A stretch of 5,551 nucleotides of DNA from JANNAT01 sp031422555. GTDB taxonomy: Bacteria > Pseudomonadota > Alphaproteobacteria > Rhodobacterales > Rhodobacteraceae. Below are positions 1 to 5,551 of this stretch, piece after piece. Each line of letters begins with the position of its first letter. Positions within the stretch are counted from its first letter, which is position 1. The notes beneath the pieces are model-generated. The model searched no databases. It saw nothing but the letters and a program-made list of their open reading frames with translations, and had not been told where the DNA came from. The stretch spans positions 1-5,551 of the forward strand of contig JANPLZ010000134.1 of NCBI GenBank assembly GCA_031422555.1, in the 5' to 3' direction. The position numbers were made by a program, and so were the translations under genes.

Positions 1-1244
1 GTAAAGCGTTTGTCGCCCGCCGCGGTGTCAAATTCTTCGGACCCTGCATTCGCAATTCCCGCCAGATTGCGCGCGGATTCGATCACCGCCATTTGCATCC
101 CTAAACAAATCCCCAGATAGGGAATTTTGCGGGTGCGGGCGAATTGGGCTGCCTTGATCTTGCCTTCGGTGCCGCGTTCGCCAAAGCCGCCGGGCACAAG
201 GATGGCGTGAAAGCGTTCCAGATGCGGGGCGGGGTCTTCGCGCTCAAATATCTCGGCGTCGATCCATTCGGCCTTCACGCGGGTGCGGTTGGCCATGCCG
301 CCATGGGTCAGCGCCTCGGCAATGGATTTATAGGCGTCTTCCAACTGGGTGTATTTGCCGACGATGGCCACGCGCACGCAGCCTTCGGCATGGGTCAGCC
401 GGTCCATCACATCGGTCCAGCGCGCAAGGTTGGGGCGCGGTGCGGGCGAGATGCCGAACGCATCCAGCACCGCCTGATCCAGCCCCGCCGCGTGATAGGC
501 CAAGGGCGCGTTATAGATGGTTTTCAGATCATAAGCCGGGATGACGTGTTCTTTGCGCACGTTGCAAAAAAGGGCGATCTTTTCCAATTCCCGTTCCGGG
601 ATCGGGTGTTCGCTGCGGCAGACCAGCACATCGGGGGCAAGGCCGATGGATTGCAGTTCTTTGACAGAATGCTGGGTGGGCTTGGTTTTCAACTCGCCAC
701 TGGCGGCGAGGTAGGGCAGCAGGGTGAGGTGCATCAAAATCGACTGACCGCGCGGGCGTTCGTGGATGAACTGGCGGATGGATTCGAAAAACGGCAGGCC
801 TTCGATATCGCCCACCGTGCCGCCGATTTCGCACAGCATGAAATCAACTTCGGCCTCACCGATGCGCAGAAAATCTTTGATCTCATTGGTGACATGCGGG
901 ATGACTTGGATGGTCTTGCCCAGATAATCGCCGCGGCGTTCCTTTTCCAACACATTGGAATAAATCCGCCCGGACGATATGCTGTCGGTCTTGCGCGCCG
1001 ACACCCCGGTAAATCGTTCATAATGGCCAAGATCCAGATCGGTTTCCGCGCCGTCATCGGTGACAAACACCTCGCCATGTTCAAACGGCGACATCGTGCC
1101 TGGATCGACGTTGAGGTAGGGATCAAGTTTGCGCAACCGCACCGTGTAGCCGCGTGCCTGCAACAACGCGCCCAAAGCCGCCGAGGCCAGACCCTTGCCC
1201 AGCGAGGACACCACACCGCCGGTGATGAAAATATAGCGTGCCAT
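1..1244 (-). CDS. pyrG: CTP synthase (glutamine-hydrolysing), N-terminal 414 codons, cut by left edge
   Basis: CTP synthase makes CTP from UTP, ATP and glutamine in the cytosol, the last step of pyrimidine nucleotide synthesis. Reading the minus strand from the ATG at 1244 gives MARYIFITGGVVSSLGKG, the family's N-terminal P-loop (Lys17). It is followed by DPYLNVDPGTM (41-51), the DDGAETDLDLGHYERF segment with Mg-site Asp71, and CEIGGTVGDIEG (138-149) with Glu139. KTKPTQHSVKEL lies near the domain end. The glutaminase domain then begins with GKYTQLEDAYKS (from 296), the oxyanion loop PGGFGERG (351-358) and the nucleophile elbow GICLGMQ with Cys380. The family is about 545 residues long, so roughly 130 residues carrying the catalytic His and Glu lie beyond the window. 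The frame has no stop up to the edge. A GGAG sequence about 6 bases upstream supports the start. It lies 149 bases downstream of secG on the same strand. Identification is secure. Confidence 0.98.
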   Translation of the reverse strand, partial: MARYIFITGGVVSSLGKGLASAALGALLQARGYTVRLRKLDPYLNVDPGTMSPFEHGEVFVTDDGAETDLDLGHYERFTGVSARKTDSISSGRIYSNVLEKERRGDYLGKTIQVIPHVTNEIKDFLRIGEAEVDFMLCEIGGTVGDIEGLPFFESIRQFIHERPRGQSILMHLTLLPYLAASGELKTKPTQHSVKELQSIGLAPDVLVCRSEHPIPERELEKIALFCNVRKEHVIPAYDLKTIYNAPLAYHAAGLDQAVLDAFGISPAPRPNLARWTDVMDRLTHAEGCVRVAIVGKYTQLEDAYKSIAEALTHGGMANRTRVKAEWIDAEIFEREDPAPHLERFHAILVPGGFGERGTEGKIKAAQFARTRKIPYLGICLGMQMAVIESARNLAGIANAGSEEFDTAAGDKRF

Positions 1245-1272
1245 GGGGTCTCCGTGAACAGGTTTGGGTCGG

Positions 1273-1295
1273 GCGATTCTGTTGGTTGGAATCGC
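1273..1295 (-). promoter_or_regulatory. Small hairpin in the pyrG 5' leader
   Basis: On the minus strand GCGATTC and GAATCGC form a perfect 7-bp stem with a 9-base loop. It lies between the proposed pyrG promoter and the pyrG ribosome site, about 29 bases before the ATG. It could be a leader structure, or chance. No run of T follows it, so it does not look like an attenuator-terminator. Confidence 0.3.
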
Positions 1296-1312
1296 AGTAT
1301 CACGGGAGTTGA

Positions 1313-1341
1313 GATATAGGCCACCTTGGCCACAGACGCAA
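1313..1341 (-). promoter_or_regulatory. Candidate sigma-70-type promoter of pyrG
   Basis: On the minus strand TTGCGT (1341-1336) and TATATC (1318-1313) are separated by exactly 17 bases, a good match to -35 and -10 boxes. A start of transcription near 1306 would give a leader of about 60 bases before the pyrG ATG. The -35 box overlaps the left arm of the inverted repeat at 1337-1370. This suggests pyrG can be transcribed independently of secG; it is a prediction from motif and spacing only. Confidence 0.5.
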
Positions 1342-1370
1342 GCCGACCGCTATATACGGTCGGGCTTGCG
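1337..1370. repeat. Strong inverted repeat between secG and pyrG (operator or weak terminator)
   Basis: The arms CGCAAGCCGACCG (1337-1349) and CGGTCGGGCTTGCG (1357-1370) pair over 13 base pairs with one bulged base, around an AT-rich CTATATA centre. The hairpin lies 24 bases after the secG stop, so it could end or stabilise the secG transcript. On the minus strand it is followed by TCTGTGG, not a T-run, so it is not a standard intrinsic terminator. Its left arm covers the -35 box of the proposed pyrG promoter, so a binding site for a dimeric regulator is equally possible. Confidence 0.55.
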
Positions 1371-1393
1371 ACATTTTCATCAACAGGTTGGGA

Positions 1394-1759
1394 TCAGTTT
1401 TCCGCCGGTGGGGGTGTGGCCGGTGCGTCAGTGGCCGCCGGTGGCAGCAAATCGGTGCCGGTTGGCAACGCGGGGGCTGCATCGGGCACGGGTTGCTTGG
1501 CGCCGATCTGGTCGATGACTGACGCGGTTGACGCATCTTGCGCTGCCAGAATGGTCAGGGTGATCGACGTGGCGATAAAGCAGATCGCCAGAATCCACGT
1601 CACCTTGCCCAAAGCCGTCGCCGCCGCCCGGCCCGAAATAGCGCCGCCGCCGCCACCACCGCCCATGCCCAACCCACCGCCTTCGGACCGTTGCAGCAAC
1701 ACCACGCCGATCAGCAGCAAGGCAAGGATCAGGTGGATGGTAAGGATAACATTTTCCAT
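1394..1759 (-). CDS. secG: Protein-export membrane protein SecG
   Basis: SecG is the small, non-essential subunit of the SecYEG translocon in the inner membrane and stimulates SecA-driven export. The 121-residue product begins MENVILTIHLILALLLIGVVLLQRS, the first membrane helix (about 3-22) ending in the typical LLQRSEGGGLG signature. A glycine-rich loop with seven consecutive Gly follows (to about 39), then ALGKVTWILAICFIATSITLTILA as the second helix (about 52-72). The tail from about 86 on is Pro/Ala/Thr-rich, as is common in alphaproteobacterial SecG. The ATG at 1759 is the first possible start: an in-frame TAA lies five codons upstream. No clear Shine-Dalgarno sequence precedes it, which is unusual for a leader of only about 35 bases. 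pyrG follows on the same strand. Confidence 0.93.
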   Translation of the reverse strand: MENVILTIHLILALLLIGVVLLQRSEGGGLGMGGGGGGGAISGRAAATALGKVTWILAICFIATSITLTILAAQDASTASVIDQIGAKQPVPDAAPALPTGTDLLPPAATDAPATPPPAEN

Positions 1760-1800
1760 GGGGCACGCATGTTAGGGCTGACGGGAGCCGTCGATGGGTC

Positions 1801-1829
1801 TATCTAGGCGCAAGGCGGATTGGGTGCAA
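1801..1829 (-). promoter_or_regulatory. Candidate sigma-70-type promoter of secG
   Basis: On the minus strand TTGCAC (1829-1824) and TAGATA (1806-1801) are separated by 17 bases. Both boxes are close to the consensus, and transcription would start near 1794, about 35 bases before the secG ATG. It separates secG-pyrG from the VOC gene upstream. Evidence is motif match and position only. Confidence 0.55.
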
Positions 1830-1878
1830 GCCCTTCGGCGGCAAGGCGGGCAGGATGCGAATTGCCGCGGTGCCGAGG

Positions 1879-1936
1879 GACGCAAAGATGCCTCCGGCGG
1901 GAGTATTTGCGCCAAAATGAAACGAGCGGCGCAAAT
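1879..1936. repeat. Three-arm inverted repeat between the VOC gene and secG
   Basis: Three related arms follow each other: CGCAAA (1881-1886), ATTTGCGCC (1905-1913) and GGCGCAAAT (1928-1936). The middle arm can pair with the right arm (9 bp perfect, 14-base loop) or with the left arm (6 bp), but not both. Between the left and middle arms lies a small CTCC-GGCG-GGAG hairpin (1892-1903). The element starts 11 bases after the VOC stop in the direction of minus-strand transcription. It is therefore probably a 3' end or RNA-processing element of the membrane protein-VOC transcript. Neither hairpin is followed by a convincing T-run on the minus strand. The rest of the VOC-secG gap (1760-1946) holds the secG promoter and nothing else I can support. 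Confidence 0.55.
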
Positions 1937-1946
1937 TTTAGTCAAA

Positions 1947-2327
1947 TCAGACGGGTCTATCGCAGACAGCCGACAGTTTGTTGCCGTCAGGATCGCGGAT
2001 ATAGCAGGAATAGAAGTGTTCGCTGTATCTGATGCCCGGCGCGCCTTCGTCTGCCCCACCATTGGCGATGCCGGCTGCGTGAAACGCGTCAACTTCGGCG
2101 CGGGTCGTGGCGGTCAGCGCCAGCATGCTGCCATTGCCAGTGCTGGCCGGGTTCTGGTCGTAAGGTTTGGTTACATACACCATGACCTGATCGCCGCCCG
2201 CCGGGCCATAGGCCCATTCCTCGCGGCCTTCGTAGATCATCGCTATGCCCAAAGTCGCCAGCGTCGGGTCATAAAAGGCGCGCGCGCGGGGCAGGTTGTT
2301 GGTGCCAAGGGTGACATACAGGATCAT
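1947..2327 (-). CDS. VOC-family (glyoxalase/bleomycin-resistance/dioxygenase fold) protein
   Basis: A single-domain protein of 126 residues, the usual length for one VOC domain of two beta-alpha-beta-beta-beta modules. The first module starts MILYVTLGTNNLPRARAFYDPTLATLGI, the typical strand plus helix with the N-L-x-x-A-x-x-FY pattern. The second holds LALTATTRAEVDAFHAAGIANGG and ends with the family hallmark FYSCYIRDPDGNKLSAVC. Members include lyases, dioxygenases and antibiotic-binding proteins, and the substrate cannot be read from the sequence. The first strand lacks the His often used as a metal ligand, so metal use is uncertain. The ATG at 2327 was chosen because the fold starts there and GGAG lies 8 bases upstream; the reading frame extends further upstream, but that stretch overlaps the preceding gene. 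It lies 13 bases downstream of the membrane protein gene, so both are probably one operon. Confidence 0.88.
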   Translation of the reverse strand: MILYVTLGTNNLPRARAFYDPTLATLGIAMIYEGREEWAYGPAGGDQVMVYVTKPYDQNPASTGNGSMLALTATTRAEVDAFHAAGIANGGADEGAPGIRYSEHFYSCYIRDPDGNKLSAVCDRPV

Positions 2328-2340
2328 GGGTTTGCTCCGC

Positions 2341-2736
2341 TTATCCGTCGATTTCATCCACACTTGCCTGCCCGGACAGCCGTTGGCGCAGAATGCTCCA
2401 CGACAACCCGATCCCCAGCACCACCGACAGCGCAAAGATGCCCAGCCACAGGTTCAGATCGGTGTTTTGCAGCGTCAGCACGCCGTAATCCATCAGCACC
2501 CAGATCAGCGCCGCCACGATTGCGCCCACCAGAATAACCCCAAACGCCCCGATAGACCGCAGCGTCGCCCCGATGTAGATCATATATCCCACCCCCAACA
2601 GCAGACCCAACAACAGTGTCAGCGGCATTTGGGTTGTGTAATTGGCCTCTGCCCAACGGATGAAATTCCACTCGGTCGGGTTGAACGTGGCCGCCAACAG
2701 CCCGAATGCCCCCAGCCAGCGCAGAAAAATGCCCAT
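2341..2736 (-). CDS. Small four-helix inner-membrane protein, DUF6524-like
   Basis: The 131-residue product begins MGIFLRWLGAFGLLAATFNP and has four hydrophobic stretches, at about residues 5-18, 32-53, 57-80 and 88-110, with short loops. It ends in a charged tail with VDEIDG. From memory it resembles a conserved membrane family of Rhodobacterales listed as DUF6524, in which LLAATFNPTEWNFIRW is a recognisable early segment; the family number was not checked. No catalytic motif is visible and function is unknown. Two adjacent ATGs occur (2739 and 2736). The second was chosen because GGAGG lies 5 bases before it and only 2 before the first. The open frame reaches back to 2925, but the added part overlaps purA and lacks membrane-protein character. 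It is the first gene of the minus-strand group and is divergent from purA. Confidence 0.8.
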   Translation of the reverse strand: MGIFLRWLGAFGLLAATFNPTEWNFIRWAEANYTTQMPLTLLLGLLLGVGYMIYIGATLRSIGAFGVILVGAIVAALIWVLMDYGVLTLQNTDLNLWLGIFALSVVLGIGLSWSILRQRLSGQASVDEIDG

Positions 2737-2741
2737 CATCG

Positions 2742-2746
2742 CCTCC
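2742..2746 (-). promoter_or_regulatory. Ribosome binding site that decides the membrane-protein start
   Basis: GGAGG on the minus strand is followed by CG and then two consecutive ATG codons. Spacing is 2 bases to the first ATG and 5 to the second, favouring the second. It also argues against the much longer open frame that begins inside purA. Confidence 0.7.
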
Positions 2747-2811
2747 GATTGCTTTTGTCTTTGGTGGCGCAGTTGTGCCGCCCTGTCCAGCACGCGCATG
2801 TGATTTAGCGG

Positions 2812-2840
2812 TTTCGCCCCCCGGCATGTGTCGCTATAGA
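2812..2840 (+). promoter_or_regulatory. Possible promoter of purA
   Basis: TTTCGC (2812-2817) and TATAGA (2835-2840) are spaced by 17 bases, which would place the transcript start near 2847, about 26 bases before the purA ATG. The -10 box is reasonable, but the -35 box is weak. The divergent 137-base gap between the membrane-protein gene and purA must hold promoters for both directions. I could not assign the opposite one with any confidence. Confidence 0.35.
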
Positions 2841-2872
2841 TCGGGCGGCTTTTCCCAAACCAAAGGTATATC

Positions 2873-4165
2873 ATGGCCAATGTCGTTGTAGTCGGGGCCC
2901 AGTGGGGTGACGAGGGGAAAGGCAAGATCGTCGATTGGCTGTCGGAACGCGCCGATGTGATCGCGCGGTTTCAGGGTGGCCACAATGCGGGCCATACTTT
3001 GGTGATTGCGGGCAAGGTTTATAAGCTGTCGTTGCTGCCATCGGGCATTGTGCGGGGCGGCAAGCTGTCGGTCATCGGCAATGGCGTGGTGTTGGACCCG
3101 TGGCATCTGGTGATGGAAATTGACAAGCTGCGCGGGCAGGGCGTTGAAATCACGACCGAAAATCTGATGATTGCCGAAAACGCGCCGCTCATCCTGCCTT
3201 TGCATGGCGAGTTGGACCGCGCCCGCGAGGCCCAGAATTCTGTCGCCAAAATCGGCACCACCGGGCGGGGAATTGGCCCCGCTTATGAAGATAAAGTCGG
3301 GCGTCGCGCCATTCGCGTGGCCGATCTGGCCGACGAGACCACACTGGCGCAGCGCGTTGACCGTTTGTTGCAGCACCATGATGCGCTGCGCCGCGGCTTG
3401 GGGATGGAGCCGATTGATCGCGCGGCCTTGCTGGCACAGTTGCGCGACATTGCCCCGCACGTGTTGCCCTATGCCAAACCGGTGTGGAAAGTGCTGAACG
3501 ATGCGCGCCGGGCGGGCAAGCGGATTTTGTTTGAGGGCGCGCAAGGGGCGCTGTTGGACATTGATTTTGGCACCTATCCGTTTGTGACCTCATCCAACGT
3601 GATTGCGGGGCAGGCGGCCACAGGCACCGGCATGGGGCCGGGGGCGATCGGTTTTGTGCTGGGAATTGTCAAAGCCTATACCACGCGGGTTGGTGAAGGC
3701 CCGTTTCCGGCCGAATTGTTCGACGCCGATGGCGACCGGCTGGGCGAGCGGGGGCATGAATTTGGCACCGTCACCGGGCGCAAACGCCGCTGCGGCTGGT
3801 TTGATGCGGTTTTGGTGCGCCAAACCTGTGCCACGTCCGGGGTGACGGGAATCGCACTGACCAAGCTGGATGTGCTGGACGGGTTCAAGACGCTGAAAAT
3901 CTGTGTGGGTTACGATCTGGACGGGGTGCGGCTGGATTATTTGCCCACCGCGGCCGATCAACAAGCGCGCTGCACGCCAATCTATGAGGAAATGGACGGC
4001 TGGCAGGACACCACGGCAGGGGCGCGGTCATGGGCGGAATTGCCGGCAGCGGCGATCAAATACGTACGCCGCATTGAAGAGTTGATTGCCTGCCCGGTGG
4101 CGCTACTTTCCACCTCACCAGAGCGTGACGATACCATTCTTGTCACCGACCCTTTTGTGGACTGA
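2873..4165 (+). CDS. purA: Adenylosuccinate synthase
   Basis: PurA joins IMP and aspartate using GTP to form adenylosuccinate, the first committed step from IMP to AMP, in the cytosol. The 430-residue length is normal for bacteria. The N-terminus MANVVVVGAQWGDEGKGKIVD carries the GTP-binding and catalytic loop with Asp13, and FQGGHNAGHT holds the catalytic His41. Further family segments are GTTGRGIGPAYEDK (about 127-140), EGAQGALLDIDFGTYPFVTSSN (about 222-243), GVGEGPFP-like TRVGEGPFPAE, EFGTVTGRKRRCGWFD with the aspartate/IMP-binding Arg residues, and LTKLDVLDG, part of the guanine-binding site. All key residues seem intact. AAAGG 6-7 bases before the ATG serves as ribosome site. The next gene starts four bases after the stop. 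Confidence 0.98.
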   Translation: MANVVVVGAQWGDEGKGKIVDWLSERADVIARFQGGHNAGHTLVIAGKVYKLSLLPSGIVRGGKLSVIGNGVVLDPWHLVMEIDKLRGQGVEITTENLMIAENAPLILPLHGELDRAREAQNSVAKIGTTGRGIGPAYEDKVGRRAIRVADLADETTLAQRVDRLLQHHDALRRGLGMEPIDRAALLAQLRDIAPHVLPYAKPVWKVLNDARRAGKRILFEGAQGALLDIDFGTYPFVTSSNVIAGQAATGTGMGPGAIGFVLGIVKAYTTRVGEGPFPAELFDADGDRLGERGHEFGTVTGRKRRCGWFDAVLVRQTCATSGVTGIALTKLDVLDGFKTLKICVGYDLDGVRLDYLPTAADQQARCTPIYEEMDGWQDTTAGARSWAELPAAAIKYVRRIEELIACPVALLSTSPERDDTILVTDPFVD

Positions 4166-4169
4166 TCCG

Positions 4170-4403
4170 ATGGCCCTTGGCTATAAAGCGCGTAAACGTT
4201 TGTCTTTGCTAATCCTTTTGGTTGGCATGCCGATCTATGTGGTGGTCGCGGTTTCGTTGATGAGCACAATTCAACGGCTGCCGATCTGGGCCGAAGTGCC
4301 GTGCTATCTGGGCCTTGGGCTGGCCTGGATCCTGCCGTTCCGGTCGGTTTTTCTGGGGGTCGGGCAGCCTGATCCGGATGAGGGTCCGTCTGATTCGCGC
4401 TAA
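4170..4403 (+). CDS. DUF2842-type small membrane protein
   Basis: The 77-residue product begins MALGYKARKRLSLLILLVGMPIYVVVAVSLM. It has two hydrophobic segments (about 11-31 and 42-62) and ends with the pattern LPFRSVFLGVGQPDPDEG. This is the layout I recall for DUF2842, a small alphaproteobacterial membrane family of unknown function; positive residues before helix 1 suggest a cytoplasmic N-terminus. The start lies four bases after the purA stop and has no clear Shine-Dalgarno sequence, so translation is probably coupled to purA. The reading frame is open further back inside purA, but the family N-terminus fits the chosen ATG. A strong terminator follows directly. Confidence 0.85.
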   Translation: MALGYKARKRLSLLILLVGMPIYVVVAVSLMSTIQRLPIWAEVPCYLGLGLAWILPFRSVFLGVGQPDPDEGPSDSR

Positions 4404-4404
4404 G

Positions 4405-4446
4405 ACAAACAGGCGGAAAGGGCATCTTCCCTTCCGCCTGTTGTTT
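4405..4446. terminator. Bidirectional intrinsic terminator between convergent genes
   Basis: CAGGCGGAAAGGG (4410-4422) pairs with CCCTTCCGCCTG (4429-4440), with one bulged A and a 6-base CATCTT loop. Two further A-T pairs extend the base, giving 14 pairs. On the plus strand the stem runs into TTGTTT, and on the minus strand into TTTGTCTT. It can therefore end both the purA-DUF2842 transcript and the transcript of the unknown gene arriving from the right. Confidence 0.88.
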
Positions 4447-4487
4447 GGGGTGCAAGTGGCAGCCTTGACCCTGATTGTTGAAGTCGA

Positions 4488-5551
4488 TCAGCTGGCCGAG
4501 CGGATGGCCTCGGCCAAAATCGGCGAACGGTCGGTCACCGCGAACTGGCCGCGGCGGGTTTTGGTGATCCGGCCCTGACGCAACAATGTGCCAAACACCC
4601 GCAATCCGTCTTCGCGGCTAAGACCTTCGGTTGATGGCAGCGTGGCGATCTGGCGCAGCACCAAGGGGCGGCTGAATTCCGGGCGTCCCAGCACGGATGC
4701 GCAATAAACGGCGGCGGCTTCCAGCAAATCGGGCAAATCTGATGCACCTAGCCGATCAGCAAAGTCACTGAAGCTTTCGGTTTCGGCAAACATGTTGATG
4801 GCGGCGTCGTCCAGCCCTTCGTTTTCGTCCAATTCATCTTCGGCAACCGCCATAAGGCTGTCTTGCTGCATCGCCGCCATCGCGCCCGCCGGGATGCGGC
4901 GCGGGCGCACGGGGGCTACGATACGGGTAGGCTCGATGCGGGTAGGCTCGATGCGGAGGGCCGCGTCGGAAAGCACCACGTGTTCTGATCGGGGTAGCCG
5001 ATCAATGCGCTGCGCCGAGACCAGAACCAAAGGCTGCGGGCGGTCGCCATTCGCGCTACGGATGGTGCGGGCATCGGGCGAGGTCGGACGCACAGCGCTT
5101 TCAAGGTCGTTGCGATAGCTTTCGGTCAAATCATCCTTGGGTTGATTTGGGGCGATCTGCCGATCCGCTTCGGTCGAGGCGACGGCAGCTTTCAGATGAG
5201 CGATGGCCGATTGGCGGCGCTTGACATCTTCACCGTCCAGCGCCGAATTGGTTTGCGCCATCAGGCGGCCCACGGCTTCATCTGCAAGATCGCCTTCGAT
5301 GTCGTGGCGCAGTTCAACCGGATCGAGACTGGCTGCTGCAATCCCGCTAACAACTTTATCCGAAACCATTTCTTCCGTTGCGGCGGGTGGCGAAACCGGT
5401 GCAGCAAACGCATCAATCGCGGTGAAATCTGCAGCCGGGCGAACCACATTGATGCTGCGCACCGGGCGTTGCGGGCGCACGGGTGTCGGGGCCGGGGCTG
5501 CGGCAGCGTCGATTGCGATGGAGTCAGGGGCGGCTTCATACCCAGCGTCAA
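4488..5551 (-). CDS. Uncharacterised protein with winged-helix-like C-terminal domain, 5' end beyond window
   Basis: The frame is open from the right edge to a TGA at 4490-4488, giving 353 visible residues. No start is needed inside the window; the GTG at 5480 is only an internal codon of a frame that stays open upstream. About the first 250 visible residues are low-complexity, rich in Ala, Pro, Arg, Asp and Ser, with no membrane segment, and are probably largely disordered. The last 100 residues (from about 253) form a compact, mostly helical block: FSDFADRLGASDLPDLLEAAAVY, then GRPEFSRPLVLRQIA, then SREDGLRVFGTLLRQGRITKTRRGQFAVTD. The last part, a helix followed by a basic beta-hairpin-like stretch, resembles a winged helix, so nucleic-acid or protein binding is possible. 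I recall similar C-termini in Rhodobacterales hypothetical proteins but cannot name the family. It converges on purA-DUF2842 and shares their terminator. Confidence 0.8.
   Translation of the reverse strand, partial: DAGYEAAPDSIAIDAAAAPAPTPVRPQRPVRSINVVRPAADFTAIDAFAAPVSPPAATEEMVSDKVVSGIAAASLDPVELRHDIEGDLADEAVGRLMAQTNSALDGEDVKRRQSAIAHLKAAVASTEADRQIAPNQPKDDLTESYRNDLESAVRPTSPDARTIRSANGDRPQPLVLVSAQRIDRLPRSEHVVLSDAALRIEPTRIEPTRIVAPVRPRRIPAGAMAAMQQDSLMAVAEDELDENEGLDDAAINMFAETESFSDFADRLGASDLPDLLEAAAVYCASVLGRPEFSRPLVLRQIATLPSTEGLSREDGLRVFGTLLRQGRITKTRRGQFAVTDRSPILAEAIRSAS
4915..4959. repeat. 15-base in-frame tandem repeat
   Basis: The unit ggctcgatgcgggta (4930-4944) is repeated directly after it (4945-4959, first 12 bases identical) and preceded by a diverged copy (4915-4929, 11 of 15 matching). 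On the coding minus strand it gives RIEPT-RIEPT-RIVAP in the disordered linker before the C-terminal domain of the unknown gene. The unit is a multiple of three, so gain or loss of a copy would keep the frame. Confidence 0.8.

Noticed and set aside
144..1319. 391-codon open frame on the plus strand, antisense to pyrG
   Set aside because: The opposite strand encodes an unmistakable CTP synthase with all motifs in order. The antisense translation has no recognisable domain and arises from high-GC codon bias.
1626..1664. GCC/GGC-rich run that could be taken for a simple-sequence repeat
   Set aside because: It encodes the glycine-rich loop of SecG between the two helices, a normal feature of that family.
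1794..2537. 247-codon plus-strand open frame across the VOC gene and part of the membrane-protein gene
   Set aside because: It spans two genes with clear family patterns and ribosome sites on the minus strand. Its own translation looks random and Arg/Ala/Pro-rich.
2831..2865. Possible minus-strand promoter opposite the purA promoter (TATAGC with an upstream TTGG)
   Set aside because: Spacing between the candidate boxes is 14-15 or 19 bases depending on the choice, which is a poor fit, so it was not listed.
2737..2925. Upstream extension of the membrane-protein reading frame into purA
   Set aside because: GGAGG fits the ATG at 2736. The extension overlaps purA and its residues are unlike a membrane-protein N-terminus.
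2834..3544. 236-codon minus-strand open frame antisense to purA
   Set aside because: purA is complete and certain on the plus strand; the antisense product shows no family features.

Overview
The window looks like a piece of an alphaproteobacterial chromosome, most likely Rhodobacterales (Roseobacter/Rhodobacter group). This rests on a moderately high GC content, the secG-pyrG pair, purA followed directly by a small DUF2842-type membrane protein, and a four-helix membrane protein resembling a Rhodobacterales DUF6524-type family. No transposase, integrase, phage gene, CRISPR array, tRNA or rRNA was seen. The region reads as ordinary core chromosome, and I did not find a new multi-gene system in it.

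Left part (1-2736), minus strand. Transcription runs from right to left: a small four-helix membrane protein (2736-2341), then a single-domain VOC/glyoxalase-fold protein (2327-1947), then secG for the protein-export channel (1759-1394), then pyrG for CTP synthase (from 1244 off the left edge; the first 414 codons are present). The first two genes are 13 bases apart and look like one transcript. secG and pyrG each have a plausible sigma-70-type promoter with 17-base spacing just upstream. The gap between the VOC gene and secG holds an unusual three-arm inverted repeat. The secG-pyrG gap holds a strong inverted repeat that overlaps the -35 box of the proposed pyrG promoter.

Middle part (2737-4403), plus strand. 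purA (adenylosuccinate synthase) is complete and diverges from the membrane-protein gene. It is followed after four bases by a 77-residue DUF2842-type membrane protein, so the two are probably co-transcribed and translationally coupled. A strong bidirectional hairpin terminator (4405-4446) closes this unit.

Right part (4488-5551), minus strand. One long gene of unknown function runs convergently towards the terminator and is cut by the right edge. Its visible 353 residues are mostly low-complexity and rich in Ala, Pro, Arg and Asp. They end in a compact C-terminal domain of about 100 residues with a winged-helix-like pattern. An in-frame 15-base tandem repeat lies in the linker before that domain.

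Functionally, pyrG and purA are both committed nucleotide-synthesis steps (CTP and AMP branches), and secG is a housekeeping secretion component. The four small or unknown genes around them have no role that can be read from the sequence alone.
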